The notes under the pieces: generated by a model | The model's input: only the letters and a program-made list of their open reading frames with translations | Told to the model about the DNA's origin: nothing | Databases searched by the model: none | In this document: positions 8,596 to 18,177 of the stretch, piece after piece | Layout: every line of letters begins with the position of its first letter | Position numbering within the stretch: position 1 is the stretch's first letter | Translations under genes and position numbers: made by a program | From: Pseudozobellia sp. WGM2 | Lineage (GTDB): Bacteria; Bacteroidota; Bacteroidia; Flavobacteriales; Flavobacteriaceae | Direction of reading: 5' to 3' | Length of the DNA stretch: 64,000 bases | Assembly (NCBI RefSeq): GCF_017810075.1 | Contig: NZ_JADNYK010000002.1 | Span: forward strand, 1-64,000

Positions 8596-11229
8596 ATGAA
8601 CAAGGTAAACCTAGAGACCAAGAGACTTGAAGCGCATTATTCAAAAGAAAAAGATTGGCTGAAATGGGGGCCGTACCTAAGTGAACGTCAATGGGGTACG
8701 GTTCGTGAAGATTATAGTGTCAATGGTGATGCCTGGAATTATCTTCCGCATGATCATTCTCGCAGTAGAACCTACAGATGGGGCGAAGATGGTATCGCCG
8801 GTCTATCTGATCGATATTGCAACATTTGCTTTTCAGTAGCGCTCTGGAACGGAAAAGACCCTATCTTAAAAGAACGCTTGTTCGGTCTTACCGGCCCAGA
8901 GGGCAATCATGGGGAAGATGTGAAAGAACTCTATTATTATCTCGAGAATACCCCCACCCACTCGTACATGAAGCATTTGTACAAATACCCTCAAAATGAA
9001 TTTCCGTACGAACATTTAGTGTCTGAAAATAAAAAACGGGGCAAACACGAAACCGAGTATGAACTTTTAGATACCGGCATTTTTGAAAAGAACGAATATT
9101 TCGATGTATATACGGAGTATGCCAAAAATGAAGAGGAAGATATACTCGTCAAAATTTCAATTGCCAACCGAGGCCCTAAAAAGGCTGAAATCAGTCTGTT
9201 ACCTACTCTCTTGATCCGTAATTATTGGAGTTTTTTAGGTATGAATGAGAAACCCATCATCAAAAAGGAAGATAGTAATGAAGTTTCCAGTGTTTCTATA
9301 AACCATGAATATGTAGGTAAGTACAATTTATATTTTGAGAAGCCTTCAAAGTTTTTGTTTACCGAGAACGAAACTAATGTCGAACGTATTTTTAATGGTG
9401 AAAATGAACATCCTTATAAAAAAGACCTTTTTCATAAAGCTGTAATCGACAACGATTTTGAGTTGGCGGAAAAGAAAACCGAGGGTACAAAATTTTCACC
9501 ACTGTATCAACTTGAAATTGAGGCCGGGTCAACTAAAACTATAAAACTTCGGTTGTCAAAAGAAAAAATAGATGCTCCGCTCGATGAGAAATTTGAAGCT
9601 GTTTTTTCACAACGCACAAAAGAATCTCAGTCGTTTCTTGAATCGGTTACCGAAAACTCCACTGACGAACAACGAGAAATTCAAAGACAGGCCTTTGCAG
9701 GTCTGCTTTGGACGAAACAATACTATAATTATGAAGTGGAACAATGGTTAAAGGGCGACCCTGATACATCTCCGCCAAAAGAACGTTTACATGGCAGAAA
9801 TAGTGGTTGGACCACCTTTCGAAACCATGACATTTTATCAATGCCAGATGCCTGGGAATACCCTTGGTTCGCCGCTTGGGATTCAGCTTTTCATTGTGTC
9901 ACCTTCTCCATGGTCGACCATGAATTCGCCAAAAAACAGCTTCTATTGTTCACCAAAGAGTGGTACATGGCCGCAAACGGTCAAATACCGGCCTACGAAT
10001 GGAATTTCAGTGATGTTAACCCACCTGTTCAAGCATGGGCGGCTATACAGATCTACCAGATGGAACAGCGAAAGACGGGTAAGGGAGATCTTGATTTTTT
10101 AAAGCGAATGTTCAATAAACTGGCCCTGAATTTCACTTGGTGGGTCAATCGTGAAGATAGTTTGAACAAAAATGTTTTTGAAGGAGGTTTTTTAGGCTTG
10201 GACAATATCGGGGTCTTCGACCGAAGTAATGGTATACCGGGCGGTGGGGTGCTTGAACAGGTCGATGGTACCTCTTGGATGGCGCTTTATTGTTTGAACA
10301 TGCTTGAAATGGCAATTGAAATTTCTCTTGATGACCCTGCGTTTGAAGACATGTGCATCAAATATTTTGGGCACTTTTGTTTCATTGCCGAAGCATTGAA
10401 CAAAATTTCAGTTGATTCGTCCGGTTCGTGGGACGAAAAAGATGGCTTTTTCTACGATACGTTGATTTTACCGAATTCCGAAAGAATTCCCATCAAGGTT
10501 CGGTCAATTTCAGGTCTGTTGTCACTTGCGGCAGTGCTCAATATTCGAAAAGAACGTTTAGATAAGCTACCTCGATTCAAATCGAGTATGGAATGGTACC
10601 GAAAATACCGTTTAGAGAACAGCAAATACCAAATAATCGAAGAATATCGAACCGATAAAGACGTGCTCTTATCTCTAGTACCTAGAGAACGGCTCAATGT
10701 TTTAATCAACAGCATTTTAGATGAGACCGAATTTTTGAGCGATTACGGTATTCGGTCATTATCAAAAGCACATGAAAACCCCTATACGGTTCAAATTGAC
10801 GGTAGTTCTTATAGTATCAATTATGAAAGTGCCGAATCGCGAACCGATCTCTTCGGAGGAAACTCAAACTGGCGTGGGCCAATTTGGATGCCCATGAACT
10901 ATATTTTCATTAGCACCTTTAAAGAATACCATAATTATTTTGAAGACGATTTAAAATACGCCTATCCGTCAGGAAGTGACAACTATTTAAATCTAAAGGA
11001 AATTGCTTTTGAAATCAGCAAACGACTTATTGCGATTTTCAAAGAAGATGCTGAAGGAAATCGACCTGTGAACGCGCTTGACCATGAAAAATATACTGAT
11101 AAGTATTTTAAAGAATTGATTTTGTTCTATGAATATTTTGATGGAAATAACGGGCGTGGCGTGGGTGCCTCTCACCAGACCGGATGGACGGCCCTCGTGG
11201 CCAATTTAATTGAAGAGATTAATCGATAA
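8596..11229 (+). CDS. GH63 / MGH1-like glycoside hydrolase
   Basis: An 877-residue protein without signal peptide, so cytoplasmic. An N-terminal beta-sandwich (about 1-340) is followed by an (alpha/alpha)6 barrel (about 350-877), as in GH63 and related mannosylglycerate-hydrolase-like enzymes. Recognisable blocks are S-E-R-Q-W-G-T-V-R-E-D-Y-S near the N-terminus, W-F-A-A-W-D429-S-A-F-H (a conserved acidic site in the barrel), G-P-I-W-M-P-M-N-Y near 765 and the terminal G-A-S-H-Q-T-G-W-T-A-L-V-A. GH63 enzymes are inverting alpha-glucosidases or hydrolases of glucosyl-/mannosylglycerate. The substrate here cannot be read from sequence. It is monocistronic and not in a polysaccharide locus. A role in compatible-solute or storage-glucan turnover is an inference only. 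Confidence 0.85.
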   Translation: MNKVNLETKRLEAHYSKEKDWLKWGPYLSERQWGTVREDYSVNGDAWNYLPHDHSRSRTYRWGEDGIAGLSDRYCNICFSVALWNGKDPILKERLFGLTGPEGNHGEDVKELYYYLENTPTHSYMKHLYKYPQNEFPYEHLVSENKKRGKHETEYELLDTGIFEKNEYFDVYTEYAKNEEEDILVKISIANRGPKKAEISLLPTLLIRNYWSFLGMNEKPIIKKEDSNEVSSVSINHEYVGKYNLYFEKPSKFLFTENETNVERIFNGENEHPYKKDLFHKAVIDNDFELAEKKTEGTKFSPLYQLEIEAGSTKTIKLRLSKEKIDAPLDEKFEAVFSQRTKESQSFLESVTENSTDEQREIQRQAFAGLLWTKQYYNYEVEQWLKGDPDTSPPKERLHGRNSGWTTFRNHDILSMPDAWEYPWFAAWDSAFHCVTFSMVDHEFAKKQLLLFTKEWYMAANGQIPAYEWNFSDVNPPVQAWAAIQIYQMEQRKTGKGDLDFLKRMFNKLALNFTWWVNREDSLNKNVFEGGFLGLDNIGVFDRSNGIPGGGVLEQVDGTSWMALYCLNMLEMAIEISLDDPAFEDMCIKYFGHFCFIAEALNKISVDSSGSWDEKDGFFYDTLILPNSERIPIKVRSISGLLSLAAVLNIRKERLDKLPRFKSSMEWYRKYRLENSKYQIIEEYRTDKDVLLSLVPRERLNVLINSILDETEFLSDYGIRSLSKAHENPYTVQIDGSSYSINYESAESRTDLFGGNSNWRGPIWMPMNYIFISTFKEYHNYFEDDLKYAYPSGSDNYLNLKEIAFEISKRLIAIFKEDAEGNRPVNALDHEKYTDKYFKELILFYEYFDGNNGRGVGASHQTGWTALVANLIEEINR

Positions 11230-11336
11230 TATGTTTTTCATAATCGTACCGCCAAAGAAAATCCTGCTGAACATAAACTTAGGCACTATTAAGTCGTGTT
11301 AAATCATTTACAAAAATTGTATCTTTAGCGCAATAA

Positions 11337-11735
11337 ATGACAAAACTACTTTCCATATCGATTTCGCTGCTGATCTTGATTCAAAGTTTTGGTATTCATG
11401 TGGATGATATACTCGTTTTCGACGACCTAATCGAACACGCCGAATTTCACTCAAAAGAATACGGAGATGATTTTTTCGTTTTTATCTCGAAACACTATGG
11501 TGCGCTCAAAGCTGAGCACAGTACGAAACATCAAGAAGAGAAGGAAGAACACGAACAATTACCTTTTCAACACCAATGCCATACCGCTTCTATCTCAGTT
11601 TTTGTATTGAATCAATTTAATACTTATCCATTGGAAATTGAAATGGTCGTAGACCGCGATTCCAATTATTTTTACCAAGTTTCTTATCACTCTTTGGCCC
11701 AAGACGGCCTTTTTCAGCCACCTCGACAAGCATAG
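11337..11735 (+). CDS. Small exported His-rich protein upstream of metal efflux genes
   Basis: A 132-residue protein with a cleavable signal peptide (about residues 1-19). The mature part is rich in acidic residues and histidine: H-V-D-D, E-H-A-E-F-H-S, a run of K-H-Q-E-E-K-E-E-H-E-Q, and F-Q-H-Q-C-H. It ends F-Q-P-P-R-Q-A. Similar small proteins are often encoded just upstream of CzcA/CusA pumps in Flavobacteriia. A periplasmic metal-binding or sensing role is inferred from composition and position. A TATCTTTA box about 15 bases before the ATG may be its promoter. The RND pump gene starts 74 bases after its stop, so the genes are probably co-transcribed. Confidence 0.7.
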   Translation: MTKLLSISISLLILIQSFGIHVDDILVFDDLIEHAEFHSKEYGDDFFVFISKHYGALKAEHSTKHQEEKEEHEQLPFQHQCHTASISVFVLNQFNTYPLEIEMVVDRDSNYFYQVSYHSLAQDGLFQPPRQA

Positions 11736-11809
11736 TCCTACTCTTTACTTTTTTAACTACACGAAGCTCTGACGTTTCGTGTATTCTGTAATCATTATTC
11801 CTATGGACT

Positions 11810-14800
11810 ATGCTTTCATTTTTAATAAATTTCAGTATACGTAACAAGTTTATCGTATTTCTATTTACCGGCCTTATTACAGGTTTTGGCATTTATTCTT
11901 TAACCCAGATTCCTATTGGTGCGGTGCCTGATATTACCAATAATCAAGTGCAGGTAATTACTACCTCTCGAAACTTATCTACTCAAGATATAGAGCAATT
12001 TATCACCTTTCCCGTAGAGCTTGAAATGGCAAATTTGCCGGGGGTACAAGAGATTCGTTCAATTTCAAAGTTCGGACTCTCAGTAGTAACCATTGTTTTT
12101 GATGATGACCTTGGCACCTATTTACCGCGTCAATTGATTGCGGAGAAAATCAAATCGGCTTCCGAAAAAATTCCTGAGGGTTTTGGTACGCCAGAGATGG
12201 GACCTATAACCACCGGCTTGGGAGAAATCTACCAATATGTTCTAGATGTAAAGCCCGGTTATGAAGATTTATATAATCCTACCGAATTACGCACTATTCA
12301 AGATTGGGTCATAAAACGTCAACTTTCTGGTATTCCTGGGGTGGTAGAGGTGAATAGCTGGGGTGGCTTTCTGAAACAATATGAAGTTGCCATCAAAACG
12401 GAAAAACTGAACGCCATGAACATCACGGCGCAAGAAGTTTTTACCGCATTGGAGAAAAACAATAACGTTGCCGGCGGCGGTTATATTGAAAAGGTCGATC
12501 AGGCCTATTTTATACGTGGCGAGGGGTTGGTGGAAACCCTCGAGGACATCAAAAACATTATGGTCACGCGAAAAAACAATATTCCTGTCTACGTTAAAGA
12601 CATAGCCGAGGTAGGCTATGGTAGCGCTACCCGTTTCGGTGCGATTACCGGAAATGGTGAAGGCGAGAAAGTACTTGGTCAAGTGATGATGCTCAAAAAT
12701 GCCAACTCGAAAAAAGTTATCGACGCGGTAAACGAGCGTGTCCAGGCCATTTCAACATTACTGCCCAAAGGGGTTTATATAAATCCGTTTTTGGATCGTA
12801 GTGAACTTATCGCCAAAACGACCTTTACCATTTCTGAAAACCTCATTTTAGGTTTTTTGATTGTTATTTTTGTAGTAGTACTCTTATTAGGAAACTTCAG
12901 GTCTGGCCTGGTCGTCGCTTCTGTCATTCCGTTATGTTTGTTATTTGCACTATCTCTCATGTACATTTTTGGGGTAGATGCCAACCTCATGAGCTTAGGG
13001 GCTATCGATTTCGGAATCATAATTGACGGAGCGGTAATCATAGTTGAGTTTGTAGCCTATCAGATTACCGCTAAAAGCACTGAACTTCAAGCTCTAAATT
13101 CGGCAGAAATGCAAGCTGAAAAAGATACTATTACGTTCAAAGGTGCCTCGAAAATGATGAATTCTGCCATTTTTGGGCAGTTGATTATTCTTATTGTTTT
13201 CATTCCTATATTATCATTGAGTGGGGTTGAAGGAAAAATGTTCAAACCCATGGCATTGGCCTTTAGTTTTGCCCTCATCGGTGCAATGGTATTGTGTTTC
13301 ACCTATGTACCCGTGGTGGCCTCTTTATTTCTAAAACCTTCACTTTCTTCCGATAAGAATATTTCTGTTCGATTGATGAAATGGTTGAATGCCCGTTACG
13401 ACCCGATTATTGATTGGGCCTTACGCAGCAAAAAACTGGTATTAGGTCTGGCAGCTCTACTTTTGATAATAACCGTGGTGCTATTTTCAAGAATGGGGGG
13501 TGAATTCGTACCTACTTTAGATGAAGGAGACTTCGTAATTCAACCTGTACTCAAAACAGGAACATCTCTTGGCAAGACTGTTGAAATCACCACTAAAATC
13601 GAAAAAATTCTCATCAATACCTTTCCAGAAGTACGCCAGGTCGTAACCCGCATCGGGGCGGCAGAAGTGCCTACCGATCCTATGTCGATGGAAGAAAGTG
13701 ACGTAATTATTGTGCTCAAACCAAAAAGCGAATGGGTATCTGCAGAAAGCAAAGATGAATTGGCAAATAAGTTCAAAGAAGCCTTGGCCATCATTCCCGG
13801 CATGAATGTCGAATTCACCCAGCCCATTGAAATGCGGTTTAACGAGCTTATCACTGGCGTTCGTGCCGATATAGCCATAAAGATTTTTGGAGAAGACCTC
13901 AATATATTGAGTAAAAAGGGCAATGAAATCAAAAATCTCATCGAAAATGTAGTAGGTGCCGCCGATATCTCTGTAGAGAAGATTGTAGGACTTCCGCAAA
14001 TGAATGTCAAATATAATCGGGCCAAGATAGCCCGTTATGGCCTCAATATTGAAGATTTGAATAGTATGGTTTCCATGGGCTTTGCAGGTCGAACTGTTGG
14101 AAGTGTTTTTGAAGGTGAGAAACGTTTTGATTTGGTCGTTCGCCTAAATTCAGAAAAGCGAAAAGATATAGACAATCTTAAAAATCTGTATGTAGATATT
14201 CCAAACGGAGGAAAGATTCCACTGAGCGAACTTGCTGAAGTCAGTTATCAAAAAGGCGCCGCCAAAATTGCGCGGGATAACACCCAAAGACGGATTGTTG
14301 TCGGTATTAATGTAAGAGACCGTGATTTACAGTCGGTAGTAGATGATGTACAACAACTGATTAACGGAAATATAACGCTGCCTAAGGGTTATTACATAAC
14401 CTACGGAGGTCAGTTCGAGAATTTGCAGAGTGCCAAATCTCGGCTTCTAATAGCAGTGCCCATTGCACTACTATTAATTTTTGTACTACTCTATTTCGCA
14501 TTTAAATCAGTCAAGGAAGCCCTATTGATATATTCGGCGATACCATTATCTGCCGTTGGTGGGGTTTTGCTCCTATGGTTTCGTGATATGCCCTTTAGTA
14601 TTTCTGCCGGGGTTGGTTTTATAGCACTTTTCGGTATTGCGGTGCTTAACGGTATTGTGCTCATCGAACATTTTAAAGAGCTCAAAAAACAACATTATGA
14701 AGATATGGAATCATTAATAAAGCAAGGAACCAAAGACCGTTTACGAGCCGTATTGTTAACTGCGGCGGCGGCGGCCTTAGGCTTCTTACCCATGGCCATT

Positions 14801-16147
14801 TCTACCAACGCAGGCGCCGAAGTACAACGCCCTCTGGCCACTGTTGTTATCGGCGGACTTATTACGGCAACAATACTAACTTTGGTAGTACTTCCGGTAC
14901 TTTATATACTATTCGAAAAGCGAAAGATTGAAGCGAAAAAACCTGCTCTTAATAATAATGTGAGCATAGGGCTCATATTTATTGCCCTAACTTTTTCCTC
15001 TGTTGGAAAGGCTCAAGAGAATCAGAAGAACTTAGAAGAACTCATTGCCTTGGCTATCCAAAACAATGCAGATCTGAAAGCGGCACATCTGAATATAAAA
15101 CAATCAGAGGCATTGATTGGTTCGGCATTCGATTTCGATAAGACTTCAGTATATTATCAACTCGATCAGAACAATTTATCTGTGGGCGACCTACCACTCA
15201 ATGTTTTTGGGGTACAACAAGATTTCTTATTTCCTACAGTGTATTTCGCCAAGAAGAAAGTGAACAAAGCGAATTTAAACCTGAGTTCTAGCCGCTACGC
15301 CGTACAAGAAAAAGAATTAAAACGAGAGGTGACTTCTGCATTTTATGCATATCTATATGCCCAAGAAAAGAAAGCAATTTATTTGCGTTTGGATAGTTTG
15401 TACCAAAACTTCGCGAATATGGCAAAACGCCGTTTCGAATTGGGCGAAACAAATTATTTGGAGAAAATAATGGCCTCATCAAAACAACGACAACTGCAAA
15501 TTGCCCTAGAACAAGCACACCAAGATGTCGTCATTGCCAGTACCGATCTATCAGCAAAAACACAGATAAAAGATAGTCTACGTATCGCCCCTGTATTAAT
15601 GGATAAAATAATCTTGAGCCAAGTGAATATTGAGAAAACTGTAGAAATGACTTACGTTCAAAATACCATTGACCTGGCAAAAGCCAAGCGAAAAATGGAA
15701 GTTCAACATCTGTTACCCGATATTAGCTTAAACTATTTTCAAGGTACCAATAGGGCTTTTGAAGGCCATCTTTATGGATATCAAGCAGGTCTAAAAATTC
15801 CATTATTTTTTGGAGGAAATACTTCCCGAATAAAGGCCTCGAAAATTGCCGAGCAAATAAAGGTCGAAAAATCTAAATCATTTAGAATAAAAATGAATGC
15901 TCGTTATAAAGAGCTAAGGGCACAATATGAAAAACTGGCAAAGGCCTTGGAATATTACGAAGTTGAGGGCGCCGAGCTTTCTGAAGAGATTTTGAAAACA
16001 GCCGATTTAAGTTTTAAAAATGGGGAAATCGATTTTTTTCAATACATACAAAGTATCGAAAACGCCAATGAGATACAACTCAATAGACTCGAGAATTTGA
16101 ATGAGTATAACCAAACGGTAATTCAGCTCAATTATCTCAGTTTATAA
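11810..16147 (+). CDS. CusA/CzcA heavy-metal RND pump fused to a TolC-type outer membrane factor
   Basis: A 1445-residue fusion. Residues 1 to about 1040 are a complete heavy-metal RND pump with twelve membrane helices. The HME signature D400-F-G-I-I-I-D406-G-A-V-I-I-V-E is in helix 4, and F-G-I-A-V-L-N-G-I-V-L-I is in helix 10. Residues about 1070-1445 are an outer-membrane-factor domain with coiled-coil repeats such as E-E-L-I-A-L-A-I-Q-N-N and R-R-F-E-L-G-E. Between them lies a basic segment (K-R-K-I-E-A-K-K), a hydrophobic stretch (V1051-F1062) and S-S-V-G-K-A1068/Q, which reads like a signal peptide with a cleavage site. Cleavage would release the OMF into the periplasm. The metal is unknown (Cu/Ag or Zn/Co/Cd). 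The adaptor gene follows 39 bases later. Such fusions occur in other Bacteroidota. Confidence 0.93.
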   Translation: MLSFLINFSIRNKFIVFLFTGLITGFGIYSLTQIPIGAVPDITNNQVQVITTSRNLSTQDIEQFITFPVELEMANLPGVQEIRSISKFGLSVVTIVFDDDLGTYLPRQLIAEKIKSASEKIPEGFGTPEMGPITTGLGEIYQYVLDVKPGYEDLYNPTELRTIQDWVIKRQLSGIPGVVEVNSWGGFLKQYEVAIKTEKLNAMNITAQEVFTALEKNNNVAGGGYIEKVDQAYFIRGEGLVETLEDIKNIMVTRKNNIPVYVKDIAEVGYGSATRFGAITGNGEGEKVLGQVMMLKNANSKKVIDAVNERVQAISTLLPKGVYINPFLDRSELIAKTTFTISENLILGFLIVIFVVVLLLGNFRSGLVVASVIPLCLLFALSLMYIFGVDANLMSLGAIDFGIIIDGAVIIVEFVAYQITAKSTELQALNSAEMQAEKDTITFKGASKMMNSAIFGQLIILIVFIPILSLSGVEGKMFKPMALAFSFALIGAMVLCFTYVPVVASLFLKPSLSSDKNISVRLMKWLNARYDPIIDWALRSKKLVLGLAALLLIITVVLFSRMGGEFVPTLDEGDFVIQPVLKTGTSLGKTVEITTKIEKILINTFPEVRQVVTRIGAAEVPTDPMSMEESDVIIVLKPKSEWVSAESKDELANKFKEALAIIPGMNVEFTQPIEMRFNELITGVRADIAIKIFGEDLNILSKKGNEIKNLIENVVGAADISVEKIVGLPQMNVKYNRAKIARYGLNIEDLNSMVSMGFAGRTVGSVFEGEKRFDLVVRLNSEKRKDIDNLKNLYVDIPNGGKIPLSELAEVSYQKGAAKIARDNTQRRIVVGINVRDRDLQSVVDDVQQLINGNITLPKGYYITYGGQFENLQSAKSRLLIAVPIALLLIFVLLYFAFKSVKEALLIYSAIPLSAVGGVLLLWFRDMPFSISAGVGFIALFGIAVLNGIVLIEHFKELKKQHYEDMESLIKQGTKDRLRAVLLTAAAAALGFLPMAISTNAGAEVQRPLATVVIGGLITATILTLVVLPVLYILFEKRKIEAKKPALNNNVSIGLIFIALTFSSVGKAQENQKNLEELIALAIQNNADLKAAHLNIKQSEALIGSAFDFDKTSVYYQLDQNNLSVGDLPLNVFGVQQDFLFPTVYFAKKKVNKANLNLSSSRYAVQEKELKREVTSAFYAYLYAQEKKAIYLRLDSLYQNFANMAKRRFELGETNYLEKIMASSKQRQLQIALEQAHQDVVIASTDLSAKTQIKDSLRIAPVLMDKIILSQVNIEKTVEMTYVQNTIDLAKAKRKMEVQHLLPDISLNYFQGTNRAFEGHLYGYQAGLKIPLFFGGNTSRIKASKIAEQIKVEKSKSFRIKMNARYKELRAQYEKLAKALEYYEVEGAELSEEILKTADLSFKNGEIDFFQYIQSIENANEIQLNRLENLNEYNQTVIQLNYLSL

Positions 16148-16186
16148 AACCATAAACAGCCCAAAAAAAGTTTAAAAAATAAAAAA

Positions 16187-17344
16187 ATGAGAAAAACAAT
16201 TTATATAGTTATCATCTCCCAAGTTATACTTATAAATAGCTGTGGTGAGAGACAGAACGTCGAGAATTTAGCTTCTGAAACTGAAAATAGCGATGAAAGC
16301 ATAACAATTACGAAAGAACAATTCAATACCGGTGATATGACCTTGGGAAGCCTTGAAGAAAAGTCTTTTCCGACAACCATAAAGACCAACGGAATGATAG
16401 ATGTGCCACCGGAAAACAGGGCGGTGGTAAGTGCCACTATGGGTGGTTATATTAAACAAACACCTTTACTTATAGGAGATTCGGTTAAGAAGGGACAAAT
16501 GTTGGTCATCATCGAAAACCCTGAATTTGTTACCCTACAACAAGACTACATGGAAGTCAAACAAAAGCTGACCTTTCTAGAATCGGAATATAATCGCCAG
16601 AAAACCCTAAGGGAAGAAAATATAACTTCTCAAAAAAGTTTTCTAAAGGCGGAAAGCGATTTTAGAACTGCCCATGCACGGTATAACGGACTTAAAAAAC
16701 AATTATCAATGCTAAATATCTCTTCTGCCCAAGTTGAAAAGGGAAATATAAGTTCGACAACAACTATCTATGCCCCCATTAGCGGAAGCATTACCAAAAT
16801 GAACGTGACAAAAGGCACCTTTGTATCGCCAGCTTCCCCTATTCTAGAAATCATCGACAACAATCATATTCATCTCGAACTTTCCATTTTCGAAAAAGAT
16901 ATTATGAAAATTAAAAAGGGGCAATCCATTAGGTTTCGAATTCCCGAAGCCTCCGATAAAACTTTTGAAGCAGAGGTTTATTTAATCGGCACATCCATAG
17001 ACGAAAACCGCACAATCAAAGTACACGGTCATTTACATGAAGAGAGTCAAAATAACTTTTTAACAGGTATGTTTATCGATGCGGCCATTATTACCGGAAA
17101 CAGCCATGGCAAGGGCTTACCTTCAACAGCCATTGTAGAAGATAACGATAAATTCTTTGTGCTAAGGGCCATAGAAAACAATGATAAACAATATGTCTTT
17201 GAACAGATTGAGGTTATGATCAAGAATATTTCCGATGGCTTTACTGAAATCTCGAATCCGGAGCGATTTTCAACTTCAGACAAGTTTCTCACAAAAGGGG
17301 CATTTGACATGGTTGGCGAAAAAACTGGGGGTCATGGTCATTGA
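16187..17344 (+). CDS. Efflux RND periplasmic adaptor, CusB/CzcB type
   Basis: A 385-residue membrane-fusion lipoprotein. The signal peptide ends in the lipobox I-N-S-C19. The order is a barrel-sandwich half (N-R-A-V-V-S-A-T-M-G-G-Y-I), an alpha-helical hairpin (about 125-180), the second lipoyl half (Y-A-P-I-S-G-S-I-T-K-M-N-V), then beta-barrel and membrane-proximal domains. The protein ends in G-G-H-G-H, a possible metal-binding tail. It bridges the fused pump and its channel. Its stop lies only nine bases from the convergent ZIP gene stop, with no terminator hairpin visible between. Confidence 0.93.
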   Translation: MRKTIYIVIISQVILINSCGERQNVENLASETENSDESITITKEQFNTGDMTLGSLEEKSFPTTIKTNGMIDVPPENRAVVSATMGGYIKQTPLLIGDSVKKGQMLVIIENPEFVTLQQDYMEVKQKLTFLESEYNRQKTLREENITSQKSFLKAESDFRTAHARYNGLKKQLSMLNISSAQVEKGNISSTTTIYAPISGSITKMNVTKGTFVSPASPILEIIDNNHIHLELSIFEKDIMKIKKGQSIRFRIPEASDKTFEAEVYLIGTSIDENRTIKVHGHLHEESQNNFLTGMFIDAAIITGNSHGKGLPSTAIVEDNDKFFVLRAIENNDKQYVFEQIEVMIKNISDGFTEISNPERFSTSDKFLTKGAFDMVGEKTGGHGH

Positions 17345-17353
17345 TTTTGCAGT

Positions 17354-18175
17354 TTACCCCAATCCCACATCCAAAGTCATCATAATGATAAAACCTGCTA
17401 CAAAACCCATTACAGCTATATCGGAGTGCTCATCTTGTTGAGTTTCCGGTATTACCTCTTCGACTACCACAAAAATCATGGCGCCTGCGGCAAAGGAGAG
17501 CGCGTAAGGTAGAATAGGTTGAAAAGTCAATACGGCCCATGCTCCAATAACGGCGGCCACAGGTTCAACCAATGCAGATGCCTGACCGTACATGAAACTT
17601 CTCTTTCTGGTTAGCCCCTGTCTTCTTAGGGGCATGGCAACAGCGAACCCTTCAGGGAAATTCTGCAATCCGATACCCATAGCCAGAGCAACGGCCCCAC
17701 CGATAGTAGCCCCATCGAAGCCAGCGGCAACCCCACCAAAGAGCACCCCTACAGCAAGGCCTTCGGGAATATTATGAAGTGTTATGGCCAAAGTTAAAAG
17801 GGTGGTTCGGTGCCAAGGAGTTTTCACGCCCTCTGCATCACCTTCCTTGAAATTTAAATGCAAGTGAGGCAAAATCTTATCCAATCCGAAGAGAAAAAGC
17901 GCTCCGAGAAAAAAACCGACCGCCGCCGGAATCACTTTTACAAAGCCTTCGCCCGGACTCATTTCAATACCGGGCGCCAGGAGACTCCAAAAACTGGCGG
18001 CAACCATTACGCCGCCCGTAAAACCTAACATGCCGTCCATCACAGCTCTATTGGGGTTTTTAAAGAAAAAGACCAAGGCCGCCCCAGCTGCAGTTAGGCC
18101 CCAAGTAAAAAGCGTAGCATAGAACGCCGCCAAGATGGGGTCTATAGATTCAAAATACTCAATGATTTGTTCCAT
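17354..18175 (-). CDS. ZIP family metal transporter
   Basis: A 273-residue inner-membrane protein with about eight helices of the ZIP/GufA type, importing divalent metals (Zn, Mn, Fe) into the cytoplasm. Helix 4 carries H134-N-I-P-E138-G and helix 5 carries Q171-N-F-P-E175-G, which form the binuclear metal site. A short His motif P-H-L-H-L lies in the loop near residues 103-107. The gene is the second of a two-gene operon behind the DtxR/MntR-type repressor, with two bases between stop and start, so its expression probably responds to the metal that repressor senses. Metal specificity cannot be read from the sequence. Confidence 0.93.
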   Translation of the reverse strand: MEQIIEYFESIDPILAAFYATLFTWGLTAAGAALVFFFKNPNRAVMDGMLGFTGGVMVAASFWSLLAPGIEMSPGEGFVKVIPAAVGFFLGALFLFGLDKILPHLHLNFKEGDAEGVKTPWHRTTLLTLAITLHNIPEGLAVGVLFGGVAAGFDGATIGGAVALAMGIGLQNFPEGFAVAMPLRRQGLTRKRSFMYGQASALVEPVAAVIGAWAVLTFQPILPYALSFAAGAMIFVVVEEVIPETQQDEHSDIAVMGFVAGFIIMMTLDVGLG

Positions 18176-18177
18176 GG

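Noticed and set aside
12287-12682. 131-codon antisense ORF inside the RND-OMF gene
   Set aside because: Fully contained in the pump coding sequence, with no promoter or family resemblance.
13517-14025. Two long antisense ORFs inside the RND-OMF gene
   Set aside because: They lie wholly inside a strongly conserved pump gene, show no domain or signal, and arise from its codon pattern.
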